Shown: positions 44,582-55,782, numbered from the stretch's first letter. The stretch: DNA of 64,000 nt from Mariniflexile fucanivorans (GCF_004341235.1 NZ_SLUP01000009.1:124001-188000); one strand, 5' to 3'. Notes: generated by a model from the letters alone, not told the origin. Numbers and translations are program-made.

Positions 44582-44617
44582 AAAAAATCCCTTTACTACT
44601 ATTAATAAAGGGATTTT
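44582..44617. terminator. Terminator downstream of gltD
   Basis: AAAATCCCTTTA pairs with TAAAGGGATTTT around a 10-base loop. A T tract follows on the minus strand, fitting termination of gltBD. Confidence 0.8.
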
Positions 44618-44637
44618 CATAAAAATATGAATTAGTT

Positions 44638-46101
44638 TTATAATGCCACTAAATCGTCAATTTCGCTTTTAGTAGGCAAATCTGATTTGCCCATTAAATA
44701 AATATCCACTTGACGAGCAGCTTCACGACCTTCAGAAATTGCCCAAACAATTAATGATTGCCCTCTGCGCATATCGCCAGCTGCAAATATGTTAGGAATA
44801 TTGGTTTGGTATTTGCCATATTCAGCTTTATAGTTAGAACGAGCATCTTTTTCAATACCTAATTTATCTGCAATGGTGCTTTCTGGACCTGTAAAACCAA
44901 GAGCCAATAAAGCTAAATCGCATGGCCATGTTTTTTCTGTACCTGCAACCTCAATTAACTGAGGGCGCTCACCAGGAACCATTTTCCATTCAACATTTAT
45001 AGTTTTTAAAGCTGTTAACTTACCGTTAGCGTCCTTAACAAATTCCTTTGTGTTAATTAACCAGTTACGTTCCACGCCCTCTTCATGAGATGACGATGTT
45101 TTTAACTGTAATGGCCAAAAAGGCCAAGGGGTAGTAGGTGAACGGTGTCCTGGAGGTTTCGGCATAATTTCAAAATTCACTACAGATTTTGCTCCTTGAC
45201 GGTTTGATGTTCCAACACAATCCGATCCGGTATCTCCACCACCAATAACAATAACGTGCTTATCGGTTGCTAAAACTTGGTCTTTAACTTCTTTGCCAAA
45301 TAGCACTTTAGTTTGTTGGGTTAAAAAATCCATAGCTTGGACAACACCATCGGCATCGGCACCGGGCGTTGGTAAACTTCTTCTTAAAGTAGCGCCACCA
45401 CAAAGCACGACAGCATCAAACTTTTTAAGGTCTTTAACATCATAATTTACGCCAACGTTTACATTGGTTTTAAATGTAATGCCTTCAGCTTCTAATATGG
45501 CAACCCTACGGTCTATAATTCCTTTTTCCATTTTGAAATTAGGAATACCATAACGCAGTAAACCTCCAACTTCATCATCTCTCTCAAAAACAGTTACCGT
45601 ATGGCCAGCTCTATTTAATTGCTGAGCAGCGGCTAAACCAGCAGGACCAGAACCAACAACTGCTGTTGTTTTACCAGTTCTTACTTTTGGTGGTTGTGGT
45701 TTTATCCAACCTTCTTTAAAGGCACGTTCAACAATTTGTTTTTCGATGTTTTCAATAGAAACGGGGTCTTCAATAATACCTAATACACAAGACTTTTCGC
45801 AGGGAGCAGGACATAAACGACCTGTAAACTCTGGAAAATTGTTGGTAGCGTGCAATAACCATGAGGCTTTGTGCCATTCGCCTTGATGAACCATGTGGTT
45901 GAAATCTGGAATTAAGTTGCCAAGTGGGCAACCACTGTGGCAAAATGGAATTCCGCAATCCATACAACGCGATCCTTGTTTAGTGATTTCAGCTTCACTT
46001 AAAGGAATAGTAAATTCTTTATAATTTTTTACACGCTCTGGTACGGGCGCATTACTTTCATCTTGTCTTTCAAATTCTTTAAATCCTGTTACTTTTCCCA
46101 T
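44638..46101 (-). CDS. gltD: Glutamate synthase, small (beta) subunit
   Basis: A 487-residue FAD/iron-sulfur subunit that passes electrons from NAD(P)H to GltB. Two N-terminal cysteine motifs bind 4Fe-4S clusters: '[17 protein letters not shown]' and '[13 protein letters not shown]'. The FAD motif is '[20 protein letters not shown]' and the NAD(P)H motif is '[20 protein letters not shown]'. '[19 protein letters not shown]' is the C-terminal FAD segment. Length is normal. It starts 4 bases after the gltB stop, so the two are one operon. Confidence 0.97.
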   Translation of the reverse strand: MGKVTGFKEFERQDESNAPVPERVKNYKEFTIPLSEAEITKQGSRCMDCGIPFCHSGCPLGNLIPDFNHMVHQGEWHKASWLLHATNNFPEFTGRLCPAPCEKSCVLGIIEDPVSIENIEKQIVERAFKEGWIKPQPPKVRTGKTTAVVGSGPAGLAAAQQLNRAGHTVTVFERDDEVGGLLRYGIPNFKMEKGIIDRRVAILEAEGITFKTNVNVGVNYDVKDLKKFDAVVLCGGATLRRSLPTPGADADGVVQAMDFLTQQTKVLFGKEVKDQVLATDKHVIVIGGGDTGSDCVGTSNRQGAKSVVNFEIMPKPPGHRSPTTPWPFWPLQLKTSSSHEEGVERNWLINTKEFVKDANGKLTALKTINVEWKMVPGERPQLIEVAGTEKTWPCDLALLALGFTGPESTIADKLGIEKDARSNYKAEYGKYQTNIPNIFAAGDMRRGQSLIVWAISEGREAARQVDIYLMGKSDLPTKSEIDDLVAL

Positions 46102-46105
46102 GACA

Positions 46106-49100
46106 TTATGCTATTGTTAGTTCTTCTACCTGTTGTACTTCAGTTTCTAAGCGTATTAATGCTTTTTTGTATTCGGTAGGCATCACTTTTACAAAGTTTT
46201 TTAAACTAGTTTCCCAGTTTTCTAATAATTCTTTACCTCGGTTACTATTGGTGTATAGAACCTGTTTTTCAATTAATGATTTCAAATCTTGAGCATCTTC
46301 ATTTAAAATATCTTCAAATTCTATAGATTCTGTATTACACAATCCGTTTTTAAATTTATTTTCGGGATCGTAAACGTATGCAATACCACCGCTCATACCT
46401 GCTGCAAAATTTCTTCCTGTTTTACCAAGAACCACTACTTTTCCACCAGTCATGTATTCACAACCATGATCTCCAAGCCCTTCAACCACTGCAATGGCAC
46501 CAGAGTTTCTAACAGCAAAACGTTCACCAGCAATTCCGTTTATATAGGCTTCACCTTGAACAGCACCGAATAAACAAACATTACCAACAATAATGTTGTT
46601 CTCTGCAATAAAAGTAGCTTTAGCCGGTTTTTTGACGATTAATTTGGCCCCAGACAATCCTTTACCTAAATAATCATTCGTGTTTCCTTCCAAAATGAAT
46701 GTTAAACCATTGGCTCCAAAAGCTCCAAAACTTTGACCAGCAGATCCTGTGAAGTTTATATTTAAAGTATCTTCAGGCAACCCTAAATGACCATATATTT
46801 TTGAAATTTCGTTACTAACTATAGCACCCACCGTACGATCTGTATTGTGTATTGGGTAATCTAAAGTCATTTTTTCTTTTCTATATAAAGCTCTGTGAGA
46901 ATCTTTTAAGATTTTAAAATCAAGAACGTCATCTAAATTATGATCTTGTTTTTCGGTGTTTTTAACAGTCATAAGCTTATAGGCTTCTGGACGGTGTAAA
47001 ATAGCCGATAGATCTAAACCTTTTGCTTTATAATGTTTTATAGCTTTGTTTGCATTAATTTTATGGGTTTGACCAACCATTTCTGCCAAAGTTCTAAACC
47101 CTAATTGTGCCATAATACCTCTTAATTCCTCAGCAATGTAGTAGAAGAAATTAATAACGTGTTCTGGAGTTCCTTTGAAGTTTTTACGTAACTCTTTATC
47201 TTGAGTTGCGATACCTACTGGACACGTATTTAAGTGACACTTACGCATCATGATACAACCAGAAGCTACTAAAGGAGCGGTTGCAAAACCAAATTCTTCT
47301 GCACCTAATAAGGCTGCAATGGCAACATCGCGACCCGTTTTTAATTGGCCATCACACTCTACAACAATTCTACTTCTTAAGTTATTTAAAACCAAGGTTT
47401 GTTGTGCTTCGGCTAAACCAAGTTCCCAAGGTAAACCAGCGTGTTTTAATGATGTTAATGGAGAAGCCCCGGTTCCACCATCATATCCTGCTATTAATAC
47501 CACATCGGCTTTGGCTTTTGCTACACCCGCAGCAATAGTACCTACACCAACTTCAGATACAAGTTTTACGTTTATTCTTGCTTCGCGATTGGCATTTTTT
47601 AAGTCGAAAATCAATTGAGCTAAATCTTCAATAGAATAAATATCGTGATGCGGCGGCGGTGAAATTAAACCAACAAATGGGGTTGAGTTACGTGCCGCAG
47701 CAATCCATGGTAATACTTTTTCACCAGGTAATTGTCCACCTTCACCAGGCTTAGCTCCCTGAGCCATTTTTATTTGTATTTCCCTAGCATTGGTTAAGTA
47801 ATGTGATGTAACACCAAAACGACCAGAAGCTACTTGCTTAATAGCCGAGTTTCTGCTATCGCCATTTAAATCTGGGTGGAAACGTTTTCTATCTTCACCA
47901 CCTTCACCAGAGTTAGATTTACCTCCAATACGGTTCATAGCAATCGCTAAGTTTTCATGCGCTTCTCTAGAAATAGATCCATAAGACATCGCTCCTGTTT
48001 TGAAACGTTTCACGATTTCGGTCCAAGGTTCAACTTCTTCTAAAGGAATTGGGTCTAATTTATCAAATTCAAATAAACCACGGATGGTCATTAAATTTTC
48101 AGACTGTTCGTTGATGGCTTTTGCATACACATCGTAACTCGCTTGGTCACTTAATCGAACTGCTTGTTGTAATTTTGAAACAGTTGTTGGGTTAAACATG
48201 TGGCGTTCACCATTACGTCTCCATCTGTAATCGCCTCCAATATTTAATCCTAAACGTTTATCGATTAAATTATCTGGGTATGCGTATTTGTAACGCTCGG
48301 TAATTTCTTTTTCAATTTCATACAAACCAATACCTTCAATTCTTGAAGCTGTATATGGGAAGTATTTTTCAACAAAAGCAGAATTAAAACCAACGATTTC
48401 GAAAATTTGAGAACCTCTGTATGAATGTAGCGTTGAGATTCCAATTTTATTCATCACTTTTAATATGCCCGAACCAATAGCTTTATTGAAATTATTAACG
48501 GCCTTTTGCTCGTCCATCCCCGTAATAAAGCCTTCTTTTACTTGGGCTCTAATTATTTCGTTCACCATATAAGGGTTGATGGCACTCGCACCATAACCAA
48601 ATAAGGTAGCAAAATGATGTGGCTCACGTGGTTCTGCAGATTCAATAATAATATCGAAGTATGAACGTTTACGTAAGCGGTTCATTTGATGGTTTACATA
48701 AGAACATGCTAACAGTGCTGGAATAGGTGCGAAATCTTTATTTACACCTCTATCTGATAAGATAATGATATTTACACCATTATCTATTGCTTTAGATACT
48801 TGAATAATGATATCTTCCAAAGCATCTTCTAAACCGTTAAGACCTTGAGCTTTCGGGTATAAAATATGAATAGTTTCTGCTTTAAAACTTTCGATGGTAA
48901 TAGTTCTAATTTTTTCTAGATCGGCATTAGAAATTACAGGGTTTTGTATTCTTAATTTTCTACATTGTCTTTTAGTAATGCTGAAAATATTTCTGTCTTT
49001 ACCTAGATTTAAACTAATATCTGTTACAATTTCTTCGCGGATACCATCTAAAGGTGGATTGGTAACCTGTGCGAATAATTGTTTGAAGTAGTTAGAAATT

Positions 49101-50620
49101 AATTGTGGTCTATCTGATAATACCGCTAAAGGCGTATCAGTACCCATAGAGCCTAAGGCTTCTTTGCCAGAAACCGCCATAGGCGTAATTACTTCTTGAA
49201 TATCTTCAAATGTATAGTTAAATAAACGTTGTCTCGTTTTAACATCAATGGTTTCTATAGGGCAAGTTTCGTTGGTATAAGGGACATCTTTTAAATGTAA
49301 ACGTGTTTGGTCCAACCATTTTTTATATGGTCTTTCAGAAACAATTTTACTTTTTATTTCTTCATCTTCAATAATACGACCCTTGTTCATATCTACCAAG
49401 AACATTTTTCCTGGTTCCAATCTACCATGTCTTTCTACATCTTCAGGCGCAATATCTACGACACCAATTTCCGAAGCCATAATTAATTTACCACTTTTGG
49501 TAATAGTATATCTTGAAGGTCTTAGTCCGTTTCTATCTAATAAAGCACCAATATAATCACCATCTGTGAAAGGCACAGATGCAGGTCCATCCCAAGCTTC
49601 CATAATACAAGCGTTGTATTCGTAGAATGCTTTACGCTCTTCAGACATGGTTTTATGCTTTTCCCATGCTTCAGGAATCATCATCATCATGATTTCCGGT
49701 AACGATCTGTCGGTGTGTGTTAACAACTCAACCACCATATCCATAGAAGCAGAATCTGATTTTCCAGGTAAAATAATTGGGAATAATTTTTCAATTTGCG
49801 GGCCAAAAACGTCGCTTTTCATGATCTCTTCGCGTACACGCATTCTACTTACGTTGCCACGAAGGGTATTGATTTCACCATTTTGACACATAAAGCGGAA
49901 CGGTTGTGCCAGTTCCCAAGTAGGCATCGTGTTGGTAGAGAAACGCTGGTGTACTAACGCCAAACGCGTTACTAAGTCAATTTGTTGTAAATCGGTATAA
50001 TAAGGCCCAATATCTTCAGGCATGATAATACCTTTGTATATAAGGGTTGTTGTTGACAAACTTGGCACGTAAAAGTAGCCGCTTTCAGAAATTTTAGATT
50101 TTCTAATAGCATGTTCTGTTATTTTACGAGCAGCAAATAATTTTGCTTTAAAAACAGCTTCTGTTATATCTTCCGTTTTTCCAATAAATATTTGCTCTAT
50201 TTTAGGTTCCGATGCCAAGGCGATTTCCCCTAATTGAGAAGAATCTACAGGTACATGTCTCCATCCTAAAATAGCAAGTCCTTGTTCTTTTATTTCCTTT
50301 TCAAAAGTATCTTTACAGAATTGATATTGATTAGGCACTTTAGGCAAAAACACCATGCCCACCGCATATTCTCTTTGGGCAGGAATACTAAAATTACAAA
50401 CACGTTTAAAATAATCGTGAGGAATATCAATTAACAAACCAGCCCCATCACCGGTTTTTCCATCAGCACTTACACCGCCTCGGTGCTCTAACTTCACTAG
50501 AATTTCTAACGCATCGTGAATAATTTGATTTGTTTTCTCTCCTTTTAGATTACAAATAAAACCTGCACCACAATTTTCGTGTTCGAATTCAGGTAAATAC
50601 ATTCCTTGTTTCTTCAGCAT
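46106..50620 (-). CDS. gltB: Glutamate synthase, large (alpha) subunit
   Basis: A 1504-residue enzyme making two glutamates from glutamine and 2-oxoglutarate. The N-terminal class II glutaminase nucleophile is the Cys of '[12 protein letters not shown]', residue 17 from this start and exposed after removal of a short propeptide. The central and FMN domains follow ('[20 protein letters not shown]', '[14 protein letters not shown]'). The 3Fe-4S motif is '[17 protein letters not shown]', and the C-terminal GXGXG beta-helix includes '[19 protein letters not shown]'. ATG 50620 is chosen over a TTG at 50629; a further ATG at 50602 is possible. It assimilates ammonium in concert with the Amt transporters to its right. 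Confidence 0.97.
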   Translation of the reverse strand: MLKKQGMYLPEFEHENCGAGFICNLKGEKTNQIIHDALEILVKLEHRGGVSADGKTGDGAGLLIDIPHDYFKRVCNFSIPAQREYAVGMVFLPKVPNQYQFCKDTFEKEIKEQGLAILGWRHVPVDSSQLGEIALASEPKIEQIFIGKTEDITEAVFKAKLFAARKITEHAIRKSKISESGYFYVPSLSTTTLIYKGIIMPEDIGPYYTDLQQIDLVTRLALVHQRFSTNTMPTWELAQPFRFMCQNGEINTLRGNVSRMRVREEIMKSDVFGPQIEKLFPIILPGKSDSASMDMVVELLTHTDRSLPEIMMMMIPEAWEKHKTMSEERKAFYEYNACIMEAWDGPASVPFTDGDYIGALLDRNGLRPSRYTITKSGKLIMASEIGVVDIAPEDVERHGRLEPGKMFLVDMNKGRIIEDEEIKSKIVSERPYKKWLDQTRLHLKDVPYTNETCPIETIDVKTRQRLFNYTFEDIQEVITPMAVSGKEALGSMGTDTPLAVLSDRPQLISNYFKQLFAQVTNPPLDGIREEIVTDISLNLGKDRNIFSITKRQCRKLRIQNPVISNADLEKIRTITIESFKAETIHILYPKAQGLNGLEDALEDIIIQVSKAIDNGVNIIILSDRGVNKDFAPIPALLACSYVNHQMNRLRKRSYFDIIIESAEPREPHHFATLFGYGASAINPYMVNEIIRAQVKEGFITGMDEQKAVNNFNKAIGSGILKVMNKIGISTLHSYRGSQIFEIVGFNSAFVEKYFPYTASRIEGIGLYEIEKEITERYKYAYPDNLIDKRLGLNIGGDYRWRRNGERHMFNPTTVSKLQQAVRLSDQASYDVYAKAINEQSENLMTIRGLFEFDKLDPIPLEEVEPWTEIVKRFKTGAMSYGSISREAHENLAIAMNRIGGKSNSGEGGEDRKRFHPDLNGDSRNSAIKQVASGRFGVTSHYLTNAREIQIKMAQGAKPGEGGQLPGEKVLPWIAAARNSTPFVGLISPPPHHDIYSIEDLAQLIFDLKNANREARINVKLVSEVGVGTIAAGVAKAKADVVLIAGYDGGTGASPLTSLKHAGLPWELGLAEAQQTLVLNNLRSRIVVECDGQLKTGRDVAIAALLGAEEFGFATAPLVASGCIMMRKCHLNTCPVGIATQDKELRKNFKGTPEHVINFFYYIAEELRGIMAQLGFRTLAEMVGQTHKINANKAIKHYKAKGLDLSAILHRPEAYKLMTVKNTEKQDHNLDDVLDFKILKDSHRALYRKEKMTLDYPIHNTDRTVGAIVSNEISKIYGHLGLPEDTLNINFTGSAGQSFGAFGANGLTFILEGNTNDYLGKGLSGAKLIVKKPAKATFIAENNIIVGNVCLFGAVQGEAYINGIAGERFAVRNSGAIAVVEGLGDHGCEYMTGGKVVVLGKTGRNFAAGMSGGIAYVYDPENKFKNGLCNTESIEFEDILNEDAQDLKSLIEKQVLYTNSNRGKELLENWETSLKNFVKVMPTEYKKALIRLETEVQQVEELTIA

Positions 50621-51086
50621 AATCAACAAATATTGGTTTAAAACTTGAGTTGAAACGCTAAGATATGACCTTGTTTTTGAATAACAATAGAGGGGAATTC
50701 ATTATTTCGATTTTAGAAGCGAAGTTTAACTTAAAATAATGATATATCAATAATAATGACATTTTTTAACAAATATTCAACACCTATTATTATAGTATAA
50801 TTAAGAAATACTGAAATTATGTTAAGGAATTCTCATATTTATGTTAATAAAGCTATTAAAAATTAGAAAATACTGACAATACTTCAATTGAACAGTTTAC
50901 CAAAAAACCAAAAATTTAAAAAAAACACAAGACACCCTATAAAAAATAGGGTTAAAATTGAAATATTCACAAAAATATATCAAATACCCCTATTTTTTGA
51001 TGGGGTTATGTTTTTTTAATATAGTTTTGAGCCATTCTTAAGGAACATTAACCAATAAAAAATTAATAACTTAAAATTTAAACATT
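50621..51086. other. Divergent intergenic region between gltB and the porin gene
   Basis: This AT-rich 466-base region holds no gene. It contains two copies of an AAATACTGA core (50806-50814 and 50868-50876, the second as AAATACTGACAATA). It also has a small palindrome CCCTAT-AAAAA-ATAGGG (50935-50951), ACCCC/GGGGT arms around 50986-51007, and the porin promoter. A possible minus-strand -7, TATTTTTG (50977-50970), would give gltB a leader of about 340 bases; this is uncertain. Confidence 0.5.
50997..51029 (+). promoter_or_regulatory. Promoter of the porin gene
   Basis: TTG (50997-50999), 22 bases, then TAGTTTTG (51022-51029), an exact TAnnTTTG. TACCCCTA lies 4 bases before the TTG (50985-50992). 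The leader to the ATG at 51087 is about 50 bases. Confidence 0.7.
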
Positions 51087-52112
51087 ATGAAAAAATTAAT
51101 AACCCTTTCAATGCTTTTTATGGCTGCTGTAGTATTTGCACAAGAAGAGGATTCGAAAAAATTCACCATTAGTGGGTCAGTTGACGCTTATTATCAAACT
51201 TATTTAACCGCTCCTGATGATCAAGCCCCTTCATTCGGAACTGCTTTTGCAGGACAATCAGGTTTTTCTGTAGGTATGGGAAACATTATAGCTAGTTATG
51301 AAGGAGAAAATGTAGGTGCTGTACTTGATTTAGTAACTGGAGCAAGAGGAGCTGGTGCTACTTTTAACTCTGATATAGTTAATGGTATTGTTAATCAGGC
51401 TTATGTTTACTGGAATGTTTCAGAAGGAACAAAATTAACTTTTGGTAGATTTAACACGTTCTTAGGATATGAGGTTATTTCTCCTGCAGCAAATTTTAAC
51501 TATAGTACTTCTTATTTATTTTCAAGCGGACCTTTCTCTCATGTTGGTTTAAAAGCTGATTTTGCTTTATCTGAAGATTTTAGCTTAATGTTAGCAATAA
51601 CTAACCCGTGGGACACTAATGACACATCTTCAAGTGGAGAATATGCTTTAGGAGCTCAATTAGGTTATAAAGGACAGTTTTTAAATCTTTATTATGATAG
51701 TGGTAATAACGATGGTTTAGGGTTTGAAATCGACTATACAGGGGGGTTTGATATGACTGATAGCTTCTTCTTAGGTATTAATGCTGCTTATAATGATAAT
51801 GATGGTCAAGGTTTTTACGGTGCGGCTTTATATCCACAGCTAGCGACCTCTGATGCTTTCAGTATTGGATTAAGAGGTGAGTATTTCTCTCTTCATGGAG
51901 ATGGAGATGATTACCCAAGTGTTTTCGCTACAACTTTAACTGGAAGTTATACTATAGATAACTTAATAATTAAGCCAGAGATCAGATTAGATGCTTTATC
52001 GAATGCCGATGGAGGTATTTTTTATCCAGATGGTAGTAATGTAATAGATAATGATGGACTTCCTACAGATAGCTTAGCTGCATTTACTTTAGCTGCAATT
52101 CTTACTTTCTAA
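51087..52112 (+). CDS. Outer-membrane porin, BBP2 (OmpL-like) type
   Basis: A 341-residue beta-barrel with a signal peptide (MKKLITLSMLFMAAVVFA, then QEED). The first strand 'KFTISGSVDAYYQTYL' and the segments 'QAYVYWNVSEGTKLTFGRFN' and 'FNYSTSYLFSSGPFSHVGLK' are typical of the beta-barrel porin-2 family. The C-terminus is 'LAAFTLAAILTF', a membrane-insertion strand with terminal Phe. It is directly upstream of the first ammonium transporter and divergent from gltB, so it may provide the outer-membrane path for nitrogen compounds. That role is inferred from position. Confidence 0.87.
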   Translation: MKKLITLSMLFMAAVVFAQEEDSKKFTISGSVDAYYQTYLTAPDDQAPSFGTAFAGQSGFSVGMGNIIASYEGENVGAVLDLVTGARGAGATFNSDIVNGIVNQAYVYWNVSEGTKLTFGRFNTFLGYEVISPAANFNYSTSYLFSSGPFSHVGLKADFALSEDFSLMLAITNPWDTNDTSSSGEYALGAQLGYKGQFLNLYYDSGNNDGLGFEIDYTGGFDMTDSFFLGINAAYNDNDGQGFYGAALYPQLATSDAFSIGLRGEYFSLHGDGDDYPSVFATTLTGSYTIDNLIIKPEIRLDALSNADGGIFYPDGSNVIDNDGLPTDSLAAFTLAAILTF

Positions 52113-52146
52113 TAATGGAATAAATACACAACAAACAAACATGGAA

Positions 52147-52183
52147 AATAAAGCAATTCAAAATAAAATTGTTTTGCTTTATT
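52147..52183 (+). terminator. Hairpin between the porin and amt copy 1
   Basis: AATAAAGCAA pairs with TTGCTTTATT around a loop of 17 bases, 35 bases after the porin stop. It could end part of the porin transcripts and lower expression of the amt gene behind it. Confidence 0.55.
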
Positions 52184-52214
52184 CTCTCTAACTAACCCTT
52201 AAAAACTTTTTACT

Positions 52215-53519
52215 ATGTCAATATTTAACATGCCCCTAATAATTCAAGATGCCACAGCTGTTGAAGTACTAGCCGAATCTGTTAAAGGTGATATGGGAAT
52301 GCTATGGATGCTTATATCCGGTATTTTAGTATTCTTTATGCAAGCAGGATTTTTCTTAGTTGAATCTGGAATGACCGATTCAAAAAACGCTGTTAACATC
52401 GCCATGAAAAATTTCCTAGACATTGCAGTGGGCTCATTAGCCTTCTGGTTTGTTGGGTATTCTTTAATGTATGGAGCAGATGCTTCAGGAGGTTTCTTCC
52501 ATTGGGGAGGTTTTACCTTCTCTCAAGGTGCAGCCGATTTATTTTTCCAAACTGTATTTGCCGCTACTGCCGCTACTATAGTATCTGGAGCTATTGCAGG
52601 AAGAACTAAATATACAACATATGCTATTTTTAGTATCATCATGACGGCTCTTATCTACCCAATTGCTGGTGGATGGGAATGGAATGGTGGTTGGTTAAAT
52701 AATACTGATGGTATTATGCCTGCTGAATTTATTGATTTTGCTGGATCATCCATTGTGCACTCTGTTGGTGGATGGGCAGCTTTAGTTGCTGCTTGGATGG
52801 TTGGTCCTAGAATTGGTAAATTCTTAAACGGAAAACCAGTTGAAATGCACGGTCACAATCAAATGTATGCAACTTTAGGTGTATTCATCCTTTGGTTGGG
52901 ATGGTTCGGTTTTAACGGTGGTTCTCAATTAGCTTGGGGTGGCGATGATGCTACTGCTGCTTCACAAGTAGTGCTTGTAACCAATTTGGCGGCTTCTGCT
53001 GGTGCTATTGCTGCCTTACTGTTCACTTGGTTCAAAAATGGAAAACCAAATTTAGCAATGACGTTAAACGGTGCGCTAGCTGGTCTTGTAAGTATTACTG
53101 CTGGTTGCGGAAACATGACCGAAGGTGGTGCAATACTAGCTGGATTAATTGGAGGATTGCTCGTTGTTTTCTCTATTGGTTTTGTTGAAAGAACTTTGAA
53201 AATTGATGATGCTGTAGGTGCTATATCTGTACATGGTGTTGCCGGTGCTTGGGGAACTTTAGTTATAGGGCTTTGGGGTGTAGATGGCGATACTGGTATA
53301 GGCTTATTTAATGGTGGTGGTGCCGCTCAATTAGGTGCTCAAGCTATAGGTGTTTTGGCTTATGCAGTATGGTCCATAGGATTGTCATATATTTTCTTGC
53401 TTATTTTGAAAAAAGCAATAGGACTAAGAGTGTCTGAAGCTGAAGAAATTGCAGGTCTTGATATATCTGAGCATGGTTCCTTAGCTTATCATGGTAAAAG
53501 ACAAAGAGAAATAGACTAG
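52215..53519 (+). CDS. amt: Ammonium transporter, copy 1
   Basis: A 434-residue Amt/Rh channel in the inner membrane with about eleven helices. The conserved features of E. coli AmtB are present: the Phe gate in 'FFQTVFAATAATIVSG', Asp174 in 'FIDFAGSSIVHSVGG' (ammonium site) and the twin pore histidines His182 and His340 ('AISVHGVAGAWGTL'). 'LGWFGFNGGSQLAWGGDD' is the family signature. The C-terminal tail for PII contact reads 'LRVSEAEEIAGLDISEHGSL' and then diverges from copies 2 and 3. A PII gene follows 144 bases downstream behind a terminator. Confidence 0.96.
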   Translation: MSIFNMPLIIQDATAVEVLAESVKGDMGMLWMLISGILVFFMQAGFFLVESGMTDSKNAVNIAMKNFLDIAVGSLAFWFVGYSLMYGADASGGFFHWGGFTFSQGAADLFFQTVFAATAATIVSGAIAGRTKYTTYAIFSIIMTALIYPIAGGWEWNGGWLNNTDGIMPAEFIDFAGSSIVHSVGGWAALVAAWMVGPRIGKFLNGKPVEMHGHNQMYATLGVFILWLGWFGFNGGSQLAWGGDDATAASQVVLVTNLAASAGAIAALLFTWFKNGKPNLAMTLNGALAGLVSITAGCGNMTEGGAILAGLIGGLLVVFSIGFVERTLKIDDAVGAISVHGVAGAWGTLVIGLWGVDGDTGIGLFNGGGAAQLGAQAIGVLAYAVWSIGLSYIFLLILKKAIGLRVSEAEEIAGLDISEHGSLAYHGKRQREID

Positions 53520-53542
53520 CTCATAATTTTAAATAAAAATCG

Positions 53543-53576
53543 AAAAAAGCCTTATTAATTTTAATAAGGCTTTTTT
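53543..53576. terminator. Terminator between amt copy 1 and PII copy 1
   Basis: AAAAAAGCCTTATTA pairs perfectly with TAATAAGGCTTTTTT around a 4-base loop and ends in a T tract. It separates amt copy 1 from the first PII gene. Confidence 0.88.
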
Positions 53577-53663
53577 GGGTTCATAAAACTAAAATTATTT
53601 AAAAAAAGCTTTTTAAAGAGTTATTGAATTTGAATATAACTATTAAATAAATATATACTTATT

Positions 53664-54002
53664 ATGAAAAAAATCGAAGCGATTATTAGAAAATCCAAGT
53701 TTCGTGTGGTGAAAGAGGCATTGCATGAAGTTGGGGTAAATTTTTTCTCTTACTGGGATGTTACTGGTATAGGAAACGAAAAAGAAGGGCATGTTTACCG
53801 TGGCGTTTCTTATAGCACCAGTGATATTCAGCGTAGGCACTTGGCTATTGTTGTTAATGATGATTTTGAAGAAATAACCATAAAAGCCATCCTTAAGTCT
53901 GCAGCAACAGGTGAAGTTGGTGATGGTAAAATTACAGTATCAGATATTACAGAATGTTACAGAATTAGAACTGGGGAAAAAGGTGGAGAAACCTTAAGAT
54001 AA
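53664..54002 (+). CDS. glnK: PII family nitrogen regulator, copy 1
   Basis: A 112-residue trimeric signal protein that binds ATP/ADP and usually 2-oxoglutarate, and blocks Amt channels with its T-loop. The B-loop 'TGEVGDGKITVSD' and C-loop 'YRIRTGEKGG' are conserved. The T-loop (37-54, 'GNEKEGHVYRGVSYSTSD') is unusual: E. coli Arg38 and Gln39 are replaced by Asn and Glu. Gln39 coordinates Mg and 2-oxoglutarate. Tyr50 aligns with the uridylylated Tyr51. It is followed after 33 bases by amt copy 2, so this pair is probably cotranscribed. glnK versus glnB naming rests on the Amt linkage. Confidence 0.93.
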   Translation: MKKIEAIIRKSKFRVVKEALHEVGVNFFSYWDVTGIGNEKEGHVYRGVSYSTSDIQRRHLAIVVNDDFEEITIKAILKSAATGEVGDGKITVSDITECYRIRTGEKGGETLR

Positions 54003-54035
54003 CCCATTGCAATAATCAATTTAAATAATTTAATT

Positions 54036-55277
54036 ATGGAAGATATAGTAAAAAATATAGCCGAAATTAATGGAGTACTTGACATTATGTGGATACTAAT
54101 TGCAGGCGCATTGGTTTTCTTTATGCAAGCAGGCTTCACACTAGTAGAAACTGGATTTACCAGATCCAAGAATACTATAAACATCATCATGAAAAATTTA
54201 ATGGACTTCTGCATCGGGTCGGTTGGGTTTTGGTTAATAGGGTATGCACTTATGTACGGTGATGATATAAGTAGTTTTATAGGAACCCCTTCATTATTTT
54301 ATAACGAAGCAGGGGAAATGCATAATTTGTTTTTTCAAACCGTTTTCTGTGCAACTGCTGCAACAATAGTATCTGGCGCCATTGCAGAAAGAACCAAATT
54401 CACAACATATTTAGTGTTTTCATTGACTATGACCGTACTTATATATCCAGTCTCAGGACATTGGGTATGGCAAGGTGATGGTTGGTTAACCGATTTAGGG
54501 TTTATTGATTTTGCAGGTTCGAGCGTCGTGCATTCCGTAGGTGGTTGGGCAGCCTTGGTGGCAGCTATTATGGTAGGCCCTAGAATTGGAAAATACACCA
54601 ATGGAAAATCTAATGCCATACCAGGACACAGTATATTACTGGGCGCATTAGGTGTGTTTATCCTGTGGTTAGGTTGGTATGGATTTAATGGTGGTTCTCA
54701 GTTAGCGATTTCTGGCGAAAATGTAACCGCAGTATCAAATGTTATCATTACAACCAATTTAGCAGCAGCAGCAGGCGGACTTGCCGCTATGTTTTTTACA
54801 TGGATAAAATATGGGAAACCAGATGCATCCATGACATTAAATGGGGTGCTTGCAGGATTGGTAGGTGTAACCGCTGGTTGTGCCGTTGTAGATAATTTTG
54901 GAGCCATGGCAATAGGTATTATTTGTGGAATATTGGTTGTGCTTTCTATTGAATTTATAGACAAAAAATTAAAAGTGGATGACCCTGTAGGCGCGGTTTC
55001 GGTTCACGGAGTTTGTGGTGCTGTTGGTACATTATGTGTTGGTTTATTTGCAACTGATGGTGGATTATTCTACGGAGGTGGATTTGGGCAATTAGGCGCG
55101 CAAGCAGCTGGTGTTTTTGGAATAGGAGCTTGGGCTATAGCTACTTCATTCGTCGTTTTATTCATTCTTAAGAAAACTATGGGCTTAAGAGTTTCTGAAA
55201 AAGAAGAAGTAGAAGGTCTTGATATCCACGAACATGGTATGGAAGCGTATCCAGATTTCAGATTAAACGAACATTAA
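54036..55277 (+). CDS. amt: Ammonium transporter, copy 2
   Basis: A 413-residue Amt channel with 'MQAGFTLVETGFTRSKNTIN' at the start, the Phe-gate segment 'FFQTVFCATAATIVSGAIAE', Asp158 in 'FIDFAGSSVVHSVGG' and the twin histidines His166 and His324 ('AVSVHGVCGAVGTL'). It lacks the extra N-terminal 12 or so residues of copy 1. Its tail ends 'EHGMEAYPDFRLNEH', a sequence shared almost exactly with copy 3 and absent from copy 1. It lies 33 bases after PII copy 1 and is followed by a hairpin and a separate promoter for PII copy 2. Confidence 0.96.
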   Translation: MEDIVKNIAEINGVLDIMWILIAGALVFFMQAGFTLVETGFTRSKNTINIIMKNLMDFCIGSVGFWLIGYALMYGDDISSFIGTPSLFYNEAGEMHNLFFQTVFCATAATIVSGAIAERTKFTTYLVFSLTMTVLIYPVSGHWVWQGDGWLTDLGFIDFAGSSVVHSVGGWAALVAAIMVGPRIGKYTNGKSNAIPGHSILLGALGVFILWLGWYGFNGGSQLAISGENVTAVSNVIITTNLAAAAGGLAAMFFTWIKYGKPDASMTLNGVLAGLVGVTAGCAVVDNFGAMAIGIICGILVVLSIEFIDKKLKVDDPVGAVSVHGVCGAVGTLCVGLFATDGGLFYGGGFGQLGAQAAGVFGIGAWAIATSFVVLFILKKTMGLRVSEKEEVEGLDIHEHGMEAYPDFRLNEH

Positions 55278-55311
55278 CAATATCATATTTTATAAATAAA
55301 ATGTTTTTTTT

Positions 55312-55344
55312 AAAAGTATCCCTAATATTTTGGGGGTACTTTTG
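55312..55344. terminator. Terminator-like hairpin after amt copy 2
   Basis: AAAAGTATCCC pairs with GGGGGTACTTTT around about 9 bases. The T tract beyond is interrupted (GTTATTTTG), so termination may be partial. The right arm also contains a TACTTTTG sequence like a -7 element. Confidence 0.6.
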
Positions 55345-55382
55345 TTATTTTGTTATTTTTCATAACGTACACCCCTAGTATT

Positions 55383-55413
55383 TTGCCGACTTTGAATAAA
55401 TTTTATATTTTTG
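55383..55413 (+). promoter_or_regulatory. Promoter of PII copy 2
   Basis: TTG (55383-55385), 20 bases, then TATTTTTG (55406-55413), 30 bases before the ATG. ACCCCTA (55371-55377) sits 5 bases before the TTG, the same element as before the -33 of the porin promoter at 50986-50992. Confidence 0.65.
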
Positions 55414-55443
55414 GTTTTTTGAATTTTAAAATTTTTATTACAA

Positions 55444-55782
55444 ATGAAGAAAATTGAAGCAATTATTAGAAAATCTAAATATCGTGTCGTTAAAGAGGCT
55501 TTACATGAAGTTGGAGTGAACTTTTTCTCTTACTGGGATGTAACTGGTATTGGAAACGAGAAAGAAGGACATGTATATAGAGGTGTTTCTTATAGTACAA
55601 GTGATATTCAACGCAGACATATAGCAATTGTTGTAAATGATGATTTTGAAGAAGTAACGGTACAAGCCATTCTTAAGTCTGCCGGTACTGGTGAAGTAGG
55701 CGATGGTAAAATTTTTGTATCTGATATAAATGAGTGCTATAGAATAAGAACCGGAGAAAAAGGCGGAGATACTTTAAAATAA
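55444..55782 (+). CDS. glnK: PII family nitrogen regulator, copy 2
   Basis: A 112-residue PII protein differing from copy 1 at only about ten positions (for example Phe13 to Tyr, Lys74 to Gln, Thr91 to Phe). The T-loop is identical to copy 1, including Asn38, Glu39 and Tyr50. The B-loop 'TGEVGDGKIFVSD' and the C-loop are intact. Its tail is 'GGDTLK'. It has its own promoter and lies 32 bases before amt copy 3, so each PII gene forms a unit with the amt that follows it. The strong similarity points to duplication or gene conversion. Confidence 0.93.
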   Translation: MKKIEAIIRKSKYRVVKEALHEVGVNFFSYWDVTGIGNEKEGHVYRGVSYSTSDIQRRHIAIVVNDDFEEVTVQAILKSAGTGEVGDGKIFVSDINECYRIRTGEKGGDTLK

